Shown: positions 1 through 8,586, numbered from the stretch's first letter. The stretch is DNA of 64,000 bases from Aestuariicoccus sp032586235 (GCF_032586235.1 NZ_JAWHTD010000004.1:161220-225219), one strand, 5' to 3'. Notes: generated by a model not told the origin, from the letters alone. Translations and numbers: made by a program.

Positions 1-1512
1 GGTGCGCTGCATGTAATGCAGCACGCCGCGCACGCCGCCCAGTTCCTCGCCGCCGCCAGCGCGGCCCGGGCCGCCGTGGACCATATGGGGCAGGGGCGAG
101 CCGTGCCCGGTGCTGGCGGCCATGCTGTGGCGGTCGTTAATGTAGATCCGCCCGTGATGGGCTGCGGCGCCCAGGGTAACGTCGCGGGCCACCTCGGGAT
201 CATGGGTGATCAGCGAGGCCACCAGACTGCCGCCGCCGCGCGCGGCCAAGGCGATGGCGTGGTCGGTGTCGCGGTAGCCCATGATGGTCGAGACCGGGCC
301 GAAGGCCTCGGTCCGGTGCGGGTGATCGGCGCGGTCGGGATCGGCGCAATGATAAAGCATCGGCGGCAGGAAAGCGCCCTGCTGTGCGCGCGCGCCGGTT
401 ATGGCGAAGGCCTCGGGGTTGCCGAAGACGCGCGTGGCTTCCTGCCCGATGAGGCTCGCCTTTTCCAGCACGTCGGCGCGCTGCGCGCGCGACACCAGCG
501 CGCCCATGCGCACCGAAGGGTCGCGGGGGTCGCCGACGGTGATTTCTTGCAGCCGCGACGACAGCCCTGCGATCACCGCGTCGACCTGGGCGTCCGGCAC
601 GAGGATGCGGCGGATTGCGGTGCATTTCTGCCCCGCCTTGGCGGTCATCTCGCGGCGGACTTCCTTTAGGAAAAGGTCGAATTCCGGCGTGCCGGGCGCG
701 GCGTCGGGCCCGAGGATCGAGGCGTTGAGGCTGTCCTGTTCGGCGACGAAGCGCGTGGCGTTGTCCGCCAGCGCAGGCGTGGCGCGCAGCATCCGCGCGG
801 TGGCGGCGGAGCCGGTGAAGCTGACCACGTCCTGCCCGCCCACGCGATCCAGCAGATCGCCCAGCCCGCCGCTGATCAGCTGCAGCGCACCCTCGGGCAA
901 GAACCCGCTTTGCAGCATCAGCCGCACGGCGGCCTCGGTCACGTAACAGGTGGCGGTGGCCGGTTTGACGATGCAGGGCATCCCCGCCAGCAGCGCGGGG
1001 GCGAGTTTCTCGAGCATCCCCCAGACGGGGAAGTTGAAGGCGTTGATATGCACCGCCACGCCTTGCAGCGGCGTGCAGATGTGCCGGCCCACGAAGCTGC
1101 CGTCGCGCGAAAGCTGCTCGAGCCCGCCGTCGAGGTAGACCGTGCTGTCGGGCATCTCGCGCCGGCCCTTCGAGGCGATCACCAGCATGGTGCCGATGCC
1201 GCCGTCGATGTCGATCTTGTGGTCGGCCAGCGTCGCCCCGGTGGCGTAGCTCAAATCGTAGAGCGCGTTCTTGTGTTCGGACAGGTGCAGCGCGAGCGCC
1301 TTGAGCATCCGGGCGCGCTCGTGAAACGTCATGGCGCGCAGGGCGGCGCCGCCCCGGGTGCGGGCATGCTCCAGCATCCCGGCGGTGTCGAGCGTTGACT
1401 GTCCCGCGCGCGCCATCACCGCGCCGGTGACCGCGTCCTCGATGGGCCGGGCGCTGTCGTCGGGCGCGATCCACTGCCCGCAGACAAAGCTTTGCACGTC
1501 CAGCAGGCTCAT
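1..1512 (-). CDS. paaZ: PaaZ, bifunctional oxepin-CoA hydrolase / aldehyde dehydrogenase (3' end cut by window edge)
   Basis: Ring-opening enzyme of phenylacetate catabolism: a MaoC-type hydratase domain opens oxepin-CoA and an ALDH domain oxidises the resulting aldehyde with NADP. The frame is open from the ATG at 1512 to the left edge, 504 codons, all within the N-terminal ALDH domain. The C-terminal MaoC domain, about 180 residues in relatives of about 680, lies outside. Seen: start MSLLDVQSFVCGQWI, cofactor-loop motif VVSFTGSAATAR, and AGQKCTAIRR with the catalytic Cys at residue 297 (Cys295 in E. coli by family knowledge). The start overlaps the paaE stop by 4 bp (ATGA), so it is the last visible gene of the paa operon. 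A lone ALDH is possible, but the long sequence beginning and the paa context make PaaZ very likely. Confidence 0.93.
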   Translation of the reverse strand, partial: MSLLDVQSFVCGQWIAPDDSARPIEDAVTGAVMARAGQSTLDTAGMLEHARTRGGAALRAMTFHERARMLKALALHLSEHKNALYDLSYATGATLADHKIDIDGGIGTMLVIASKGRREMPDSTVYLDGGLEQLSRDGSFVGRHICTPLQGVAVHINAFNFPVWGMLEKLAPALLAGMPCIVKPATATCYVTEAAVRLMLQSGFLPEGALQLISGGLGDLLDRVGGQDVVSFTGSAATARMLRATPALADNATRFVAEQDSLNASILGPDAAPGTPEFDLFLKEVRREMTAKAGQKCTAIRRILVPDAQVDAVIAGLSSRLQEITVGDPRDPSVRMGALVSRAQRADVLEKASLIGQEATRVFGNPEAFAITGARAQQGAFLPPMLYHCADPDRADHPHRTEAFGPVSTIMGYRDTDHAIALAARGGGSLVASLITHDPEVARDVTLGAAAHHGRIYINDRHSMAASTGHGSPLPHMVHGGPGRAGGGEELGGVRGVLHYMQRT

Positions 1513-2570
1513 TGGTCGTAATCCACCACGATGCGGTCGGTCAGCGGGAAGGACTGGCAGGACAAAGCGTAGCCGCTGGCGACCTCGTCATCCTCGAGCG
1601 CGTGGTTGGCGGCCATCTCGACCCGGCCTTCGATCACCTTGCAGCGGCAGGTCGAACAGACCCCGGCGCGGCACGAATGAGGCACGTCGATATCCTGCGC
1701 CAGAGCGGCCTCGAGCACGGTCTGGTCGCGCCGCATGGCAAAGCTGCGCGCGGTGCCGTCGAGGATGACCCGCGCCCGGGTTTCGGCCTGCTCTTCGGCG
1801 GCGCTCAGGGTCTTTTGCGGCAGCCGCCCGGGCTGCGCGGATTTGAAGAGCTCGTATTTGATCCGGTCGTCGCTCAGCCCGTGGGCGCGCAGGGCCTCGG
1901 CGATGGCCAGCATCATCGGTTCGGGCCCGCAGATGAAGGCGGTGTCGATGGCGTCGATGTCGATCCAGTGCCGGAAGAGGGCCGCGCATTTCTCGGCGTC
2001 AATGCGGCCGGTGAAAAGGTCGATCTCCTGCGTGTCGGTCTCGAGGATGTGCAGGACGCTCAGCCGGTCCATGTAGCGGTTTTTCAGATCCTCCAGCTCG
2101 TCGCGAAACATGATCGTGTTCACGGCGCGGTTGGCGTAGACCAGCGTGAAGCGGCTGGCGGGTTCGCGCGCCAGCGTGCTCTTGATCAGCGACAGCACCG
2201 GGGTGATCCCTGAGCCGCCCGCGAAGGCCAGGTAATGGCGATGCGCCGAGGGGTCGAGCGGGGTGTGAAATCGTCCGGCGGGCTCCATCGCGTCGATGGT
2301 CAGACCCGGCTTGAGATTGTCGTTGGCCCAGTTGGAAAACGCGCCCCCCGCGACCCGCTTTATGCCCACCTGCAGCACCCCGTCGTCGAGCCCCGCGCAG
2401 ATCGAGTACGACCGGCGCAGCTCGACCCCGTCGATTGTCGTGCGCAGGGTCAGGTACTGGCCGGGGATGAAGCTGAAATCGCCGCTCGCCTCGGGTTTCA
2501 GCGTGACCACCACCGCGTCGCGGATGGTGGGGCGGACCTCGGTCACGGTGAGGGGGTGAAAGCCGGTCAT
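1509..2570 (-). CDS. paaE: PaaE, reductase subunit of phenylacetyl-CoA 1,2-epoxidase
   Basis: Passes electrons from NADPH through FAD and a [2Fe-2S] cluster to the PaaA di-iron centre. The 353-residue product begins MTGFHPLTVTEV. Its first 240 residues form a ferredoxin-reductase fold with FAD motif RRSYSICAG and nucleotide-binding AGGSGITPVLSL. The last 90 form a plant-type ferredoxin with SCRAGVCSTCRCK and a fourth Cys in YALSCQS. An upstream in-frame ATG at 2630 would run into the 3' end of paaD, so ATG 2570 is preferred; it lies 8 bases after the paaD stop. Fourth and fifth positions of the operon agree with the usual paaABCDE order. Confidence 0.95.
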   Translation of the reverse strand: MTGFHPLTVTEVRPTIRDAVVVTLKPEASGDFSFIPGQYLTLRTTIDGVELRRSYSICAGLDDGVLQVGIKRVAGGAFSNWANDNLKPGLTIDAMEPAGRFHTPLDPSAHRHYLAFAGGSGITPVLSLIKSTLAREPASRFTLVYANRAVNTIMFRDELEDLKNRYMDRLSVLHILETDTQEIDLFTGRIDAEKCAALFRHWIDIDAIDTAFICGPEPMMLAIAEALRAHGLSDDRIKYELFKSAQPGRLPQKTLSAAEEQAETRARVILDGTARSFAMRRDQTVLEAALAQDIDVPHSCRAGVCSTCRCKVIEGRVEMAANHALEDDEVASGYALSCQSFPLTDRIVVDYDQ

Positions 2571-2578
2571 GCGGGGCC

Positions 2579-3085
2579 TCAGATGCATTTGAAATAGTCG
2601 AAGGGTTCCAGGCAGTCCTTGCAGCGCCATTGCGCCTTGCAGGGGGTCGAGCCGAACTGGCTGATCCGTTCCACATGGGCGCTGCCGCAGAGCGGGCAGG
2701 CGTCGGGGCCGCCGGCGGCGCGCGGCGGTGCGATGCCATAGCGGCGCAGCTTGTCGCGCGCGGCGTCGGTCAGCCAGTCGGTGGTCCAGGGCGGCGAGAG
2801 CCGGGTGGTGATCCGGACCCGGGTCAGCCCGCGGTCGCGCAGGGCGGTCTCGATGTCCATTGCGATGACCGAAGTGGCGGGGCAGCCGGAATAGGTCGGG
2901 GTGACGGCGATGTCGAGCGTGTCACCCTGCCATGTCACCTCGCGCACAATGCCCAGATCGGTGACCGAGATCACGGGGATCTCCGGGTCCGGCACCTCGG
3001 CCAGCCAGCGCCAGATGGTGCCGGTGTCGGGCCTGGGCGCGGCACTGTCCGGGGCTTGCCCCGGGACTGCCGAGGCGCGGGTCAC
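2579..3085 (-). CDS. paaD: PaaD, Fe-S assembly-like protein for the epoxidase
   Basis: PaaD is needed for active PaaABCE, probably in maturing its metal or Fe-S centres. It has an N-terminal MIP18/DUF59 domain (VPDPEIPVISVTDLGIV) and a C-terminal zinc ribbon (CPLCGS, then CRCKDC-like CKDCLEPF), the standard PaaD layout. No ATG sits at the junction with paaC. The best start is GTG at 3085, which gives a GTGA overlap with the paaC stop and 168 residues, close to the roughly 165 of E. coli PaaD. An in-frame ATG at 3118 would add 11 residues and overlap paaC by 37 bases. Function is secure by family and context; only the start is in doubt. Confidence 0.9.
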   Translation of the reverse strand: MTRASAVPGQAPDSAAPRPDTGTIWRWLAEVPDPEIPVISVTDLGIVREVTWQGDTLDIAVTPTYSGCPATSVIAMDIETALRDRGLTRVRITTRLSPPWTTDWLTDAARDKLRRYGIAPPRAAGGPDACPLCGSAHVERISQFGSTPCKAQWRCKDCLEPFDYFKCI

Positions 3086-3834
3086 CACGTCGCCCACGGA
3101 TAGGCCCGCTGGAGCCATTGCATCTGCGTCAACAGGTGGCCCAGATGTTCGGAATGGCGCCGGCCCGTGCGACCGCCAGCCTGAGCGTAGCGGCTTTCGG
3201 GACGGGTGAGCGTCGCCTCGGCCAAGAGCGCGCCCAGCCGCGCGTCGTACCCCGCCTGCAGCGACGACGGCAGGGGGGCGACGCCCTCGGCGGCCAGGGC
3301 GCGGTCGGTGTCGTCGTCCTGGAACATCTCGCCGGTGTTGGGCATCAGCCGGTCCAGCGCGGCCTGCATCCGCGCGCGGCTTTCTTCGGTGCCGTCGCCC
3401 AGCCGGATCACCAGGTCGGCCGAGCGTTCGGCGTGATAGGTCACCTCCTTGACCGCCTTGGCGGCGATCTCGGCGATGCGGGGGTTGGTGGATGCGGTCA
3501 GCGCCGTCAGCATGTCCTTGTGCCACAGATCGAAGAGGCACTGGCGCAGGATCGTCTGGCCGAAATCGCCGTTGGGCTGTTCGACCAGCAGCAGGTTGCG
3601 AAAGTCCCAGACGTCGCGCAGCATCGCCAGATCGTCGGCGCTGCGGCCCTTGGCTTCGACCTCGCCCGCCAGACCCAGCCACATCTGGGTCTGCCCGATC
3701 ATATCAAGCGCGGTGTTGGCCAGCGCGATGTCTTCCTCCAGCACCGGCGCATGGCCGCACCATTCGCTGACCCGGTGGCCCAGCACCAGCGTGTTGTCGC
3801 CCATCCGGCAGAGAAACTCGAAGAGCGGGTCCAT
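3082..3834 (-). CDS. paaC: PaaC, structural subunit of phenylacetyl-CoA 1,2-epoxidase
   Basis: Ferritin-like partner of PaaA that holds the catalytic subunit without itself carrying a full di-iron site. 250 residues, starting MDPLFEFLCRMGDN and ending AYPWATW. Helical segments such as LGHRVSEWCGHAPVLEEDIA and KAVKEVTYHAERSADLVIRL are typical of PaaC. The ATG at 3834 overlaps the paaB stop by one base (TGATG), which indicates coupled translation; a GTG codon directly before it is less likely. Length matches the family (about 248). Confidence 0.95.
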   Translation of the reverse strand: MDPLFEFLCRMGDNTLVLGHRVSEWCGHAPVLEEDIALANTALDMIGQTQMWLGLAGEVEAKGRSADDLAMLRDVWDFRNLLLVEQPNGDFGQTILRQCLFDLWHKDMLTALTASTNPRIAEIAAKAVKEVTYHAERSADLVIRLGDGTEESRARMQAALDRLMPNTGEMFQDDDTDRALAAEGVAPLPSSLQAGYDARLGALLAEATLTRPESRYAQAGGRTGRRHSEHLGHLLTQMQWLQRAYPWATW

Positions 3835-4118
3835 CACATCGCGCCCACGTCGTCGGGAATGTCGAAGAAAGTGGGGTGGCGGTAGACCTTCGATTCCGAG
3901 GGCTCGTAGAGCGGCCCCTTGTCAGAGGGAGACGACGCGGTGATGTGGCGGCTTTCCACCGCCCAGATGCTGACGCCCTCGTTGCGGCGGGTGTAGACGT
4001 CGCGGGCGTTCTTGATCGCCATCTCGGCATCGGGGGCATGCAGGCTGCCCACGTGACGGTGGCTCATGCCGTGCTGGCCGCGGATGAAGATTTCCCACAG
4101 GGGCCATTCCTTGGACAT
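3834..4118 (-). CDS. paaB: PaaB, bridging subunit of phenylacetyl-CoA 1,2-epoxidase
   Basis: Small subunit that joins PaaAC heterodimers in the epoxidase. 94 residues beginning MSKEWPLWEIFIRGQHGMSH, followed by HVGSLHAPDAEMAIKNARDVYTRR, a pattern characteristic of PaaB. An upstream ATG at 4184 falls in the hairpin between paaA and paaB and is rejected. ATG 4118 has the purine-rich AAAAGGAA just upstream on the coding strand. The gene lies 78 bases after paaA, the only sizeable gap inside the operon, and overlaps paaC by one base. Confidence 0.95.
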   Translation of the reverse strand: MSKEWPLWEIFIRGQHGMSHRHVGSLHAPDAEMAIKNARDVYTRRNEGVSIWAVESRHITASSPSDKGPLYEPSESKVYRHPTFFDIPDDVGAM

Positions 4119-4150
4119 TTCCGTGTTCCTTTTCCGATGCGCTCCTCGGT

Positions 4151-4187
4151 CCCTTGCGGGTCCTCCTCGCGAGGACGCCCGCAAGGG
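4151..4187 (-). other. Strong hairpin between paaA and paaB
   Basis: Arms CCCTTGCGGG (4151-4160) and CCCGCAAGGG (4178-4187) pair perfectly over 10 bp, and the space between holds an inner palindrome TCCTCGCGAGGA (4164-4175). There is no T tract, so this is more likely an mRNA-stabilising or processing hairpin than a full terminator. It would make paaA more abundant than the rest of the operon. Confidence 0.6.
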
Positions 4188-4196
4188 CGGATCGAG

Positions 4197-5174
4197 CTAC
4201 TCCGCCGCGACCGGGGCGGATTTCTTTTCCGCATGGGCCGAAAGCGCCTCGCGGACCCAGGCGCCGTCGTCCCAGGCCTTGTTGCGCGCCTCCATGCGTT
4301 CGGTGTTGCAGGGGCCGTTGCCCTGGATCACCTCGAAAAACTCCGACCAGTCGGGTTCGGTGAAATCGTAATGCCCCCGCTCTTCGTTCCATTTGAGATC
4401 GGGGTCGGGTACGGTCAGCCCGAGGTATTCCGCCTGCGGCACGGTCTGGTCGACGAATTTCTGCCGCAGCTCGTCGTTGGTGTTCATCTTGATGCGCCAT
4501 TTCATCGACTGCGCCGAATGCACGCTGTCGCGGTCCGACGGGCCGAACATCATCAGCGAGGGATACCAGAACCGGTCGAGCGCATCCTGCGCCATGCGGC
4601 GCTGCGCCGGCGTGCCGTTCGCCATCTTCATCATGATGTCGTAGCCCTGGCGCTGGTGAAAGCTTTCTTCCTTGCAGATGCGGATCATCGCGCGGGAATA
4701 GGGTCCATACGAGGTGCGCTGCAGCGGCACCTGGTTCATGATCGCCGCGCCGTCCACCAGCCAGCCCACCGCGCCCATATCGGCCCAGCTCAGCGTCGGG
4801 TAGTTGAAGATTGAGCTGTATTTCATCTTGCCAGACAACAGATCGCGGGTCAGCGCGTCGCGGCTCACCCCCAGCGTCTCGGCGGCGCAATAGAGATAGA
4901 GCCCATGTCCCGCCTCGTCCTGCACCTTAGCCAGCAGGATCGCCTTGCGTTCCAGCGTGGGCGCGCGGGTGATCCAGTTGCCCTCGGGCAGCTGGCCGAC
5001 AATTTCGGAATGGGCGTGCTGGCCGATCTGGCGGATCAGCGTCTTGCGGTAGCCTTCGGGCATCCAATCCTTGGGCTCGATCTTTTCGCCCGCGTCGATC
5101 CGGGCCTGAAAGGCCTGATCCGCGGGCGTCTCGGGCCCCGAGGGGCCGTCGGATTTCACCATCTGAGCATACAT
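4197..5174 (-). CDS. paaA: PaaA, catalytic subunit of phenylacetyl-CoA 1,2-epoxidase
   Basis: Di-iron oxygenase subunit that epoxidises the aromatic ring of phenylacetyl-CoA using O2. 325 residues, close to the family length. Two iron-binding EXXH-type motifs are visible: KVQDEAGHGLYLY and CKEESFHQRQGYD, plus the family segment WADMGAVGWLVDGAA. It is the first gene of the operon. ATG 5174 (MYAQMVKSDG) follows a GGAG ribosome site at 5181-5184 (coding strand). Promoter and operator candidates lie just upstream. Identity is secure. Confidence 0.97.
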   Translation of the reverse strand: MYAQMVKSDGPSGPETPADQAFQARIDAGEKIEPKDWMPEGYRKTLIRQIGQHAHSEIVGQLPEGNWITRAPTLERKAILLAKVQDEAGHGLYLYCAAETLGVSRDALTRDLLSGKMKYSSIFNYPTLSWADMGAVGWLVDGAAIMNQVPLQRTSYGPYSRAMIRICKEESFHQRQGYDIMMKMANGTPAQRRMAQDALDRFWYPSLMMFGPSDRDSVHSAQSMKWRIKMNTNDELRQKFVDQTVPQAEYLGLTVPDPDLKWNEERGHYDFTEPDWSEFFEVIQGNGPCNTERMEARNKAWDDGAWVREALSAHAEKKSAPVAAE

Positions 5175-5197
5175 GCGCGCCTCCGTCTGCTGGCGCG

Positions 5198-5275
5198 AAA
5201 ATACGCTTTGGCGCGGGGTTGGGCAAGAAATAAGTTACGAAATCTGCGAGATCATAAATTTTCGTAACGTTTCGA
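5198..5275 (-). promoter_or_regulatory. Candidate paa promoter and upstream operator
   Basis: On the minus strand a -35-like TTGCCC (5221-5226) and -10-like TATTTT (5198-5203) are 17 bases apart, each matching the sigma70 consensus at 4 of 6 positions. Just upstream is a perfect 9-bp inverted repeat, GTTACGAAA at 5234-5242 and TTTCGTAAC at 5260-5268, with a 17-base spacer. The right arm also lies in a near-palindrome TCGTAACGTTTCGA (5262-5275). These are likely sites for a phenylacetyl-CoA-responsive regulator of PaaR/TetR type, but no such gene is in the window. The rest of the 5175-5320 gap shows nothing else. Confidence 0.45.
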
Positions 5276-5320
5276 GGCGCCCGACCGGGGATCGGGCCGG
5301 CGCGGACGCCGCGCGCAGTC

Positions 5321-6376
5321 TCAGCGCAGGCGCTTATCCGTACTGGCGTCGAAGAGATAGGCGTGTTCGGGCGCGTCCAGCGACACCCCGACCGCATCGC
5401 CCTGGCGCGAGCGGTGGTCGCCGCGTTCCTCGACGATGATCCGCTCGCCGGTCCGGGCCACCAGATAGGCGTAGCTGACGCCGCCCAGGCTTTCGGTCAG
5501 GTCGACGTCCAGCACGTCGCCCGCGCCGATTTGCAGATGTTCCGGGCGCAGGCCCACGGTGACCTGCTGGCCTTCGCTGCAAGACCCCGTCGCCGGGACC
5601 GAGAGGCCCAGGGCGGGCACCTGCACCGCGCCGTCCTCGACCGTGCCCGACAGGAAATTCATCGACGGCGAGCCGATGAAGCCCGCGACAAATCGGTTGT
5701 CGGGGTCGCGGTAGAGTTCCATCGGCGCGCCGACCTGTTCGATGTTTCCGCCGCGCAGCACCACGATCTTGTCGGCCAGCGTCATCGCCTCGACCTGGTC
5801 GTGGGTGACGTAGATCATCGTCGCGCCGATCTCCTTGTGCAGGCGCGCGATCTCGACCCGCATCTCGACGCGCAGCTCGGCGTCGAGGTTCGACAGGGGT
5901 TCATCAAAAAGGAACACCTCGGGCCCGCGCACGATGGCGCGGCCGATCGAGACGCGCTGGCGCTGGCCGCCAGAAAGGGCCGCCGGCTTGCGCTTGAGGT
6001 ATTCGTCGAGCTTGAGGATCCGGCTCGCCTCGGCCACCTTGGCGGCGATCTCGGTCTTGGGATGGCCGTTCATCTTGAGCCCGAAGCCCATGTTCTCTTC
6101 GACCGTCATATGCGGATAAAGCGCATAGGTCTGAAACACCATGGCCACGCCGCGCAACGACGGGTCCAGGCGGGTCACATCGCGCGCGCCGATGGTGATC
6201 TGGCCCTCGGTGGTTTCTTCCAGCCCCGCGACCATGCGCAAAAGCGTGGACTTGCCGCAGCCCGAGGGGCCGACGAAGACGCAGAATTCGCCGTCCTCGA
6301 TTGTCAGGTCGATCCCGTGGATGACCTGCACTTCGCCGTAGCGTTTGATGGCATTGTTGAGCGTGACGCCGGACAT
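5321..6376 (-). CDS. Sugar ABC transporter ATPase, UgpC/MalK type
   Basis: Energises carbohydrate import at the inner membrane. 351 residues. Walker A GPSGCGKST, Q-loop VFQTYALYPHM, signature LSGGQRQRVSIGRAI, Walker B VFLFDEPLSNLDA and switch His in YVTHDQVEAMT are all intact. A C-terminal TOBE/OB-fold region (residues 240-351) is present, as in MalK and UgpC. It starts 3 bases after the IclR gene, so the two are co-transcribed, divergent from the binding protein and permease genes at 7321-10644 that otherwise lack an ATPase. It is therefore most likely the ATPase of that galactoside transporter. Such ATPases can serve more than one importer. Confidence 0.9.
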   Translation of the reverse strand: MSGVTLNNAIKRYGEVQVIHGIDLTIEDGEFCVFVGPSGCGKSTLLRMVAGLEETTEGQITIGARDVTRLDPSLRGVAMVFQTYALYPHMTVEENMGFGLKMNGHPKTEIAAKVAEASRILKLDEYLKRKPAALSGGQRQRVSIGRAIVRGPEVFLFDEPLSNLDAELRVEMRVEIARLHKEIGATMIYVTHDQVEAMTLADKIVVLRGGNIEQVGAPMELYRDPDNRFVAGFIGSPSMNFLSGTVEDGAVQVPALGLSVPATGSCSEGQQVTVGLRPEHLQIGAGDVLDVDLTESLGGVSYAYLVARTGERIIVEERGDHRSRQGDAVGVSLDAPEHAYLFDASTDKRLR

Positions 6377-6379
6377 GGA

Positions 6380-7180
6380 TCAGCGGCCTCCTTGGTTGAG
6401 CGTTGCGGGTTGCGGAAAGGCCCAGTCCTCGGCCTCGGAGGCGATGGCGCGGGCGGTTTGGGTCAGGTGCGGGGCGAGCGTTTCAAGCTGCGCCAGCGTG
6501 GTGCGGCTGGTCGAACTGGTGACGGAAAGCGCGCCCAGCACCCGTTCGGACGCGCCCAGTACAGGCACGGCGATGCAGATGATGCCGGGCTCGTGTTCCT
6601 CGTCGTCGAAGGCGTAACCGCGGCCGCGGATCGCGTCGAGATCGCGGATCAGCGCGGCGGGGGTGGTGCGGGTCTTGTTTGTGAAACGGTGCCAGCTTTG
6701 CTGCGCCAGCGCGCGGTCGCGCTCGGGGTCGGGCAGAAAGGCCAGCATCGCCTTGCCGACGCCGGTGCAATAGGCCGGGCCGACCTTGCCGGCCTGCGAA
6801 TACATGTCGATGGGCAAACGCGCGTTGCGCTTGTCCACGTAAAGCACCTGGCCGTGGTCGAGTTGCGCCAGATGCACGGTCTCGCCGATCATCCCCGACA
6901 GCCGGTCCACATGCGGACGCGCGATGGGTGCGAGCGAGCTTTGCGCCCAGGCGGTATGCGCCAGCCGCACCAGCCGCATTCCGGGCGCATAGGTCTGACG
7001 TTCGGGATCGTAGGCCAGCATGCGCTGATTGGTCAGCGTCTGCAGCAGCCGGTAGAGCGTGGCCTTGGGGAAGGGCGAGCCTTCGAGCAGCTCGGCAAAG
7101 CGCACGGGCCGGCCGAAGCCCGCGACCCTGTCGAGCACCCCAAGCGCCTTGCCCACCGTTCCGTCGCCCGGTTCGGCCAT
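6380..7180 (-). CDS. IclR-family transcriptional regulator of the galactoside locus
   Basis: 266 residues with an N-terminal winged helix-turn-helix (about 8-70: FAELLEGSPFPKATLYRLLQTL) and a C-terminal IclR effector domain (GPAYCTGVGKAMLAFLPD, EHEPGIICIAVPV). It is divergently placed from the sugar operon and faces a palindrome of the IclR operator type at 7277-7293, so local control of both directions is expected. By position downstream of the likely transcription start, the site suggests repression relieved by a galactoside or pathway intermediate; the effector is not known from sequence. Confidence 0.9.
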   Translation of the reverse strand: MAEPGDGTVGKALGVLDRVAGFGRPVRFAELLEGSPFPKATLYRLLQTLTNQRMLAYDPERQTYAPGMRLVRLAHTAWAQSSLAPIARPHVDRLSGMIGETVHLAQLDHGQVLYVDKRNARLPIDMYSQAGKVGPAYCTGVGKAMLAFLPDPERDRALAQQSWHRFTNKTRTTPAALIRDLDAIRGRGYAFDDEEHEPGIICIAVPVLGASERVLGALSVTSSTSRTTLAQLETLAPHLTQTARAIASEAEDWAFPQPATLNQGGR

Positions 7181-7227
7181 GCCTGTTCATCCTCCCTGCG
7201 GCCCGGCGCCTCCTCTGGCCAAGCCTG

Positions 7228-7316
7228 TTGACAAGCATAGGCGAGTCGGAGTTATGATTTCAATATACAAAACGAAGTTCCATTAATTGGAACCATCTGG
7301 ATGCAGATAGGGAGGA
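7228..7316 (+). promoter_or_regulatory. Promoter and IclR-type operator of the galactoside operon
   Basis: A perfect -35 TTGACA (7228-7233) is followed by TATGAT at 7253-7258 (5 of 6 to the -10 consensus, spacing 19; TTATGA at 7252 gives 18). About 20 bases downstream lies GTTCCATTAATTGGAAC (7277-7293), 6-bp inverted arms round 5 A/T bases, the TTCCA/TGGAA form common in IclR operators. The site lies between the expected start point and the ribosome site GGAGGA (7311-7316), a repressor position. Confidence 0.65.
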
Positions 7317-7320
7317 AACC

Positions 7321-8586
7321 ATGCAATCCATCATGAAGGCGTCCGTCGCGGCGCTGGCTTTGGCCGTGGCGGCCCCGGCGTTCGCCGCCAGCCATTCGGA
7401 GAAGCTTTCGGGCGATCTCGTGATCTTTTCCGACATGTCGAACCCCGCGCCGCGCGCGGTCATGGAGGGCATGGTGGAGCGCTTTGGCGCGATGCATCCC
7501 GATCTCAACATCGAGCTGACGGTGATCGACCGCGAGGCCTACAAGACCCAGATCCGCAACTTTCTGTCGGCCAACCCGCCGGATGTGGCCAACTGGTATG
7601 CGGCCAACCGGATGCGGCCCTATGTGTCGGCGGGGCTTTTCGAGGATATCTCGGATCTCTGGGCCGAGCCCGAAATCGCCGACAACCTGGCCTCGACCAA
7701 GGGCGCGATGACGCTCGACGGCAAGCAGTGGGGCGTGCCCTATACCTACTATCAGTGGGGCGTTTATTACCGCGAGGATCTCTATGATCAGTACGGGCTG
7801 GAAGAGCCCGCCGACTGGGAGACGTTCAAGTCCAATTGCCAGACGCTGCTGGACAACGGGGTGAAGTGCTTCACCATCGGGACCAAGTTCCTGTGGACCG
7901 CCGGCGGCTGGTTCGACTACCTCAACATGCGCACCAACGGCTACGATTTCCACATGGCGCTGACCAATGGACAGGTGGCCTGGGACAGTGACGAGGTGCG
8001 GGCGACCTTCGCCAACTGGCGCGAGCTGATCGACATGGGCGCCTTCATCGACAACCACCAGTCCTACAGCTGGCAGGAGGCGCTGCCCTTCATGGTCAAC
8101 GGCGATGCCGCGGCTTACCTCATGGGCAACTTCGCCGTGGCCCCGCTGCGCGAGGCGGGCCTCGCGGACGACCAGCTGGATTTCTACCAGTTCCCGGCGA
8201 TCAACCCCGATGTCGAGCTGGCCGAGGACGCGCCCACGGACACGTTCCACATCCCCGCGGGCGCTCAGAACAAGGAGGCCGCGAAGGCCTTTTTGAGGTT
8301 CGTTGTGTCGGCGGATAACCAGAGCCTGATCAACGCGGGCGACGCGCTGGGGCAGCTGCCGGTGAACGCGTCTTCGTCGGTGGATGACGACGAGATGCTG
8401 AACCAGGGCTTCGAGATGCTGTCCTCGAACAGCCCTGGCGGCGTGGCGCAGTTCTTCGACCGCGACGCGCCCGCCGAGATGGCGGCGATCGCGATGGAGG
8501 GGTTCCAGGAATTCATGGTCTTCCCCGACAACCTCGACGACATCCTGGCCCGTCTCGAACAAGCCCGCGGCCGTATCTACAAGTAA
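7321..8586 (+). CDS. Extracellular sugar-binding protein of ABC transporter (family 1 type)
   Basis: Periplasmic binding protein that delivers sugar to the permeases encoded downstream. 421 residues with a signal peptide (MQSIMKAS..., cleavage likely after AFA at residue 22). The mature part has the fold pattern of bacterial extracellular solute-binding protein family 1: GDLVIFSDMSN, YKTQIRNFLSANPPDV, WGVPYTYYQWGVYYRED, and a repeated aromatic motif that fits an oligosaccharide pocket. A GGAGGA ribosome site lies 5 bases before the ATG. First gene of the galactoside operon. Linkage to alpha- and beta-galactosidases suggests a galactose-containing ligand; the exact sugar cannot be read from sequence. 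Confidence 0.92.
   Translation: MQSIMKASVAALALAVAAPAFAASHSEKLSGDLVIFSDMSNPAPRAVMEGMVERFGAMHPDLNIELTVIDREAYKTQIRNFLSANPPDVANWYAANRMRPYVSAGLFEDISDLWAEPEIADNLASTKGAMTLDGKQWGVPYTYYQWGVYYREDLYDQYGLEEPADWETFKSNCQTLLDNGVKCFTIGTKFLWTAGGWFDYLNMRTNGYDFHMALTNGQVAWDSDEVRATFANWRELIDMGAFIDNHQSYSWQEALPFMVNGDAAAYLMGNFAVAPLREAGLADDQLDFYQFPAINPDVELAEDAPTDTFHIPAGAQNKEAAKAFLRFVVSADNQSLINAGDALGQLPVNASSSVDDDEMLNQGFEMLSSNSPGGVAQFFDRDAPAEMAAIAMEGFQEFMVFPDNLDDILARLEQARGRIYK

Noticed and set aside
5363..7231. Plus-strand open frame of 622 codons over the ATPase and IclR genes
   Set aside because: Antisense shadow spanning two real genes and their 3-base junction.
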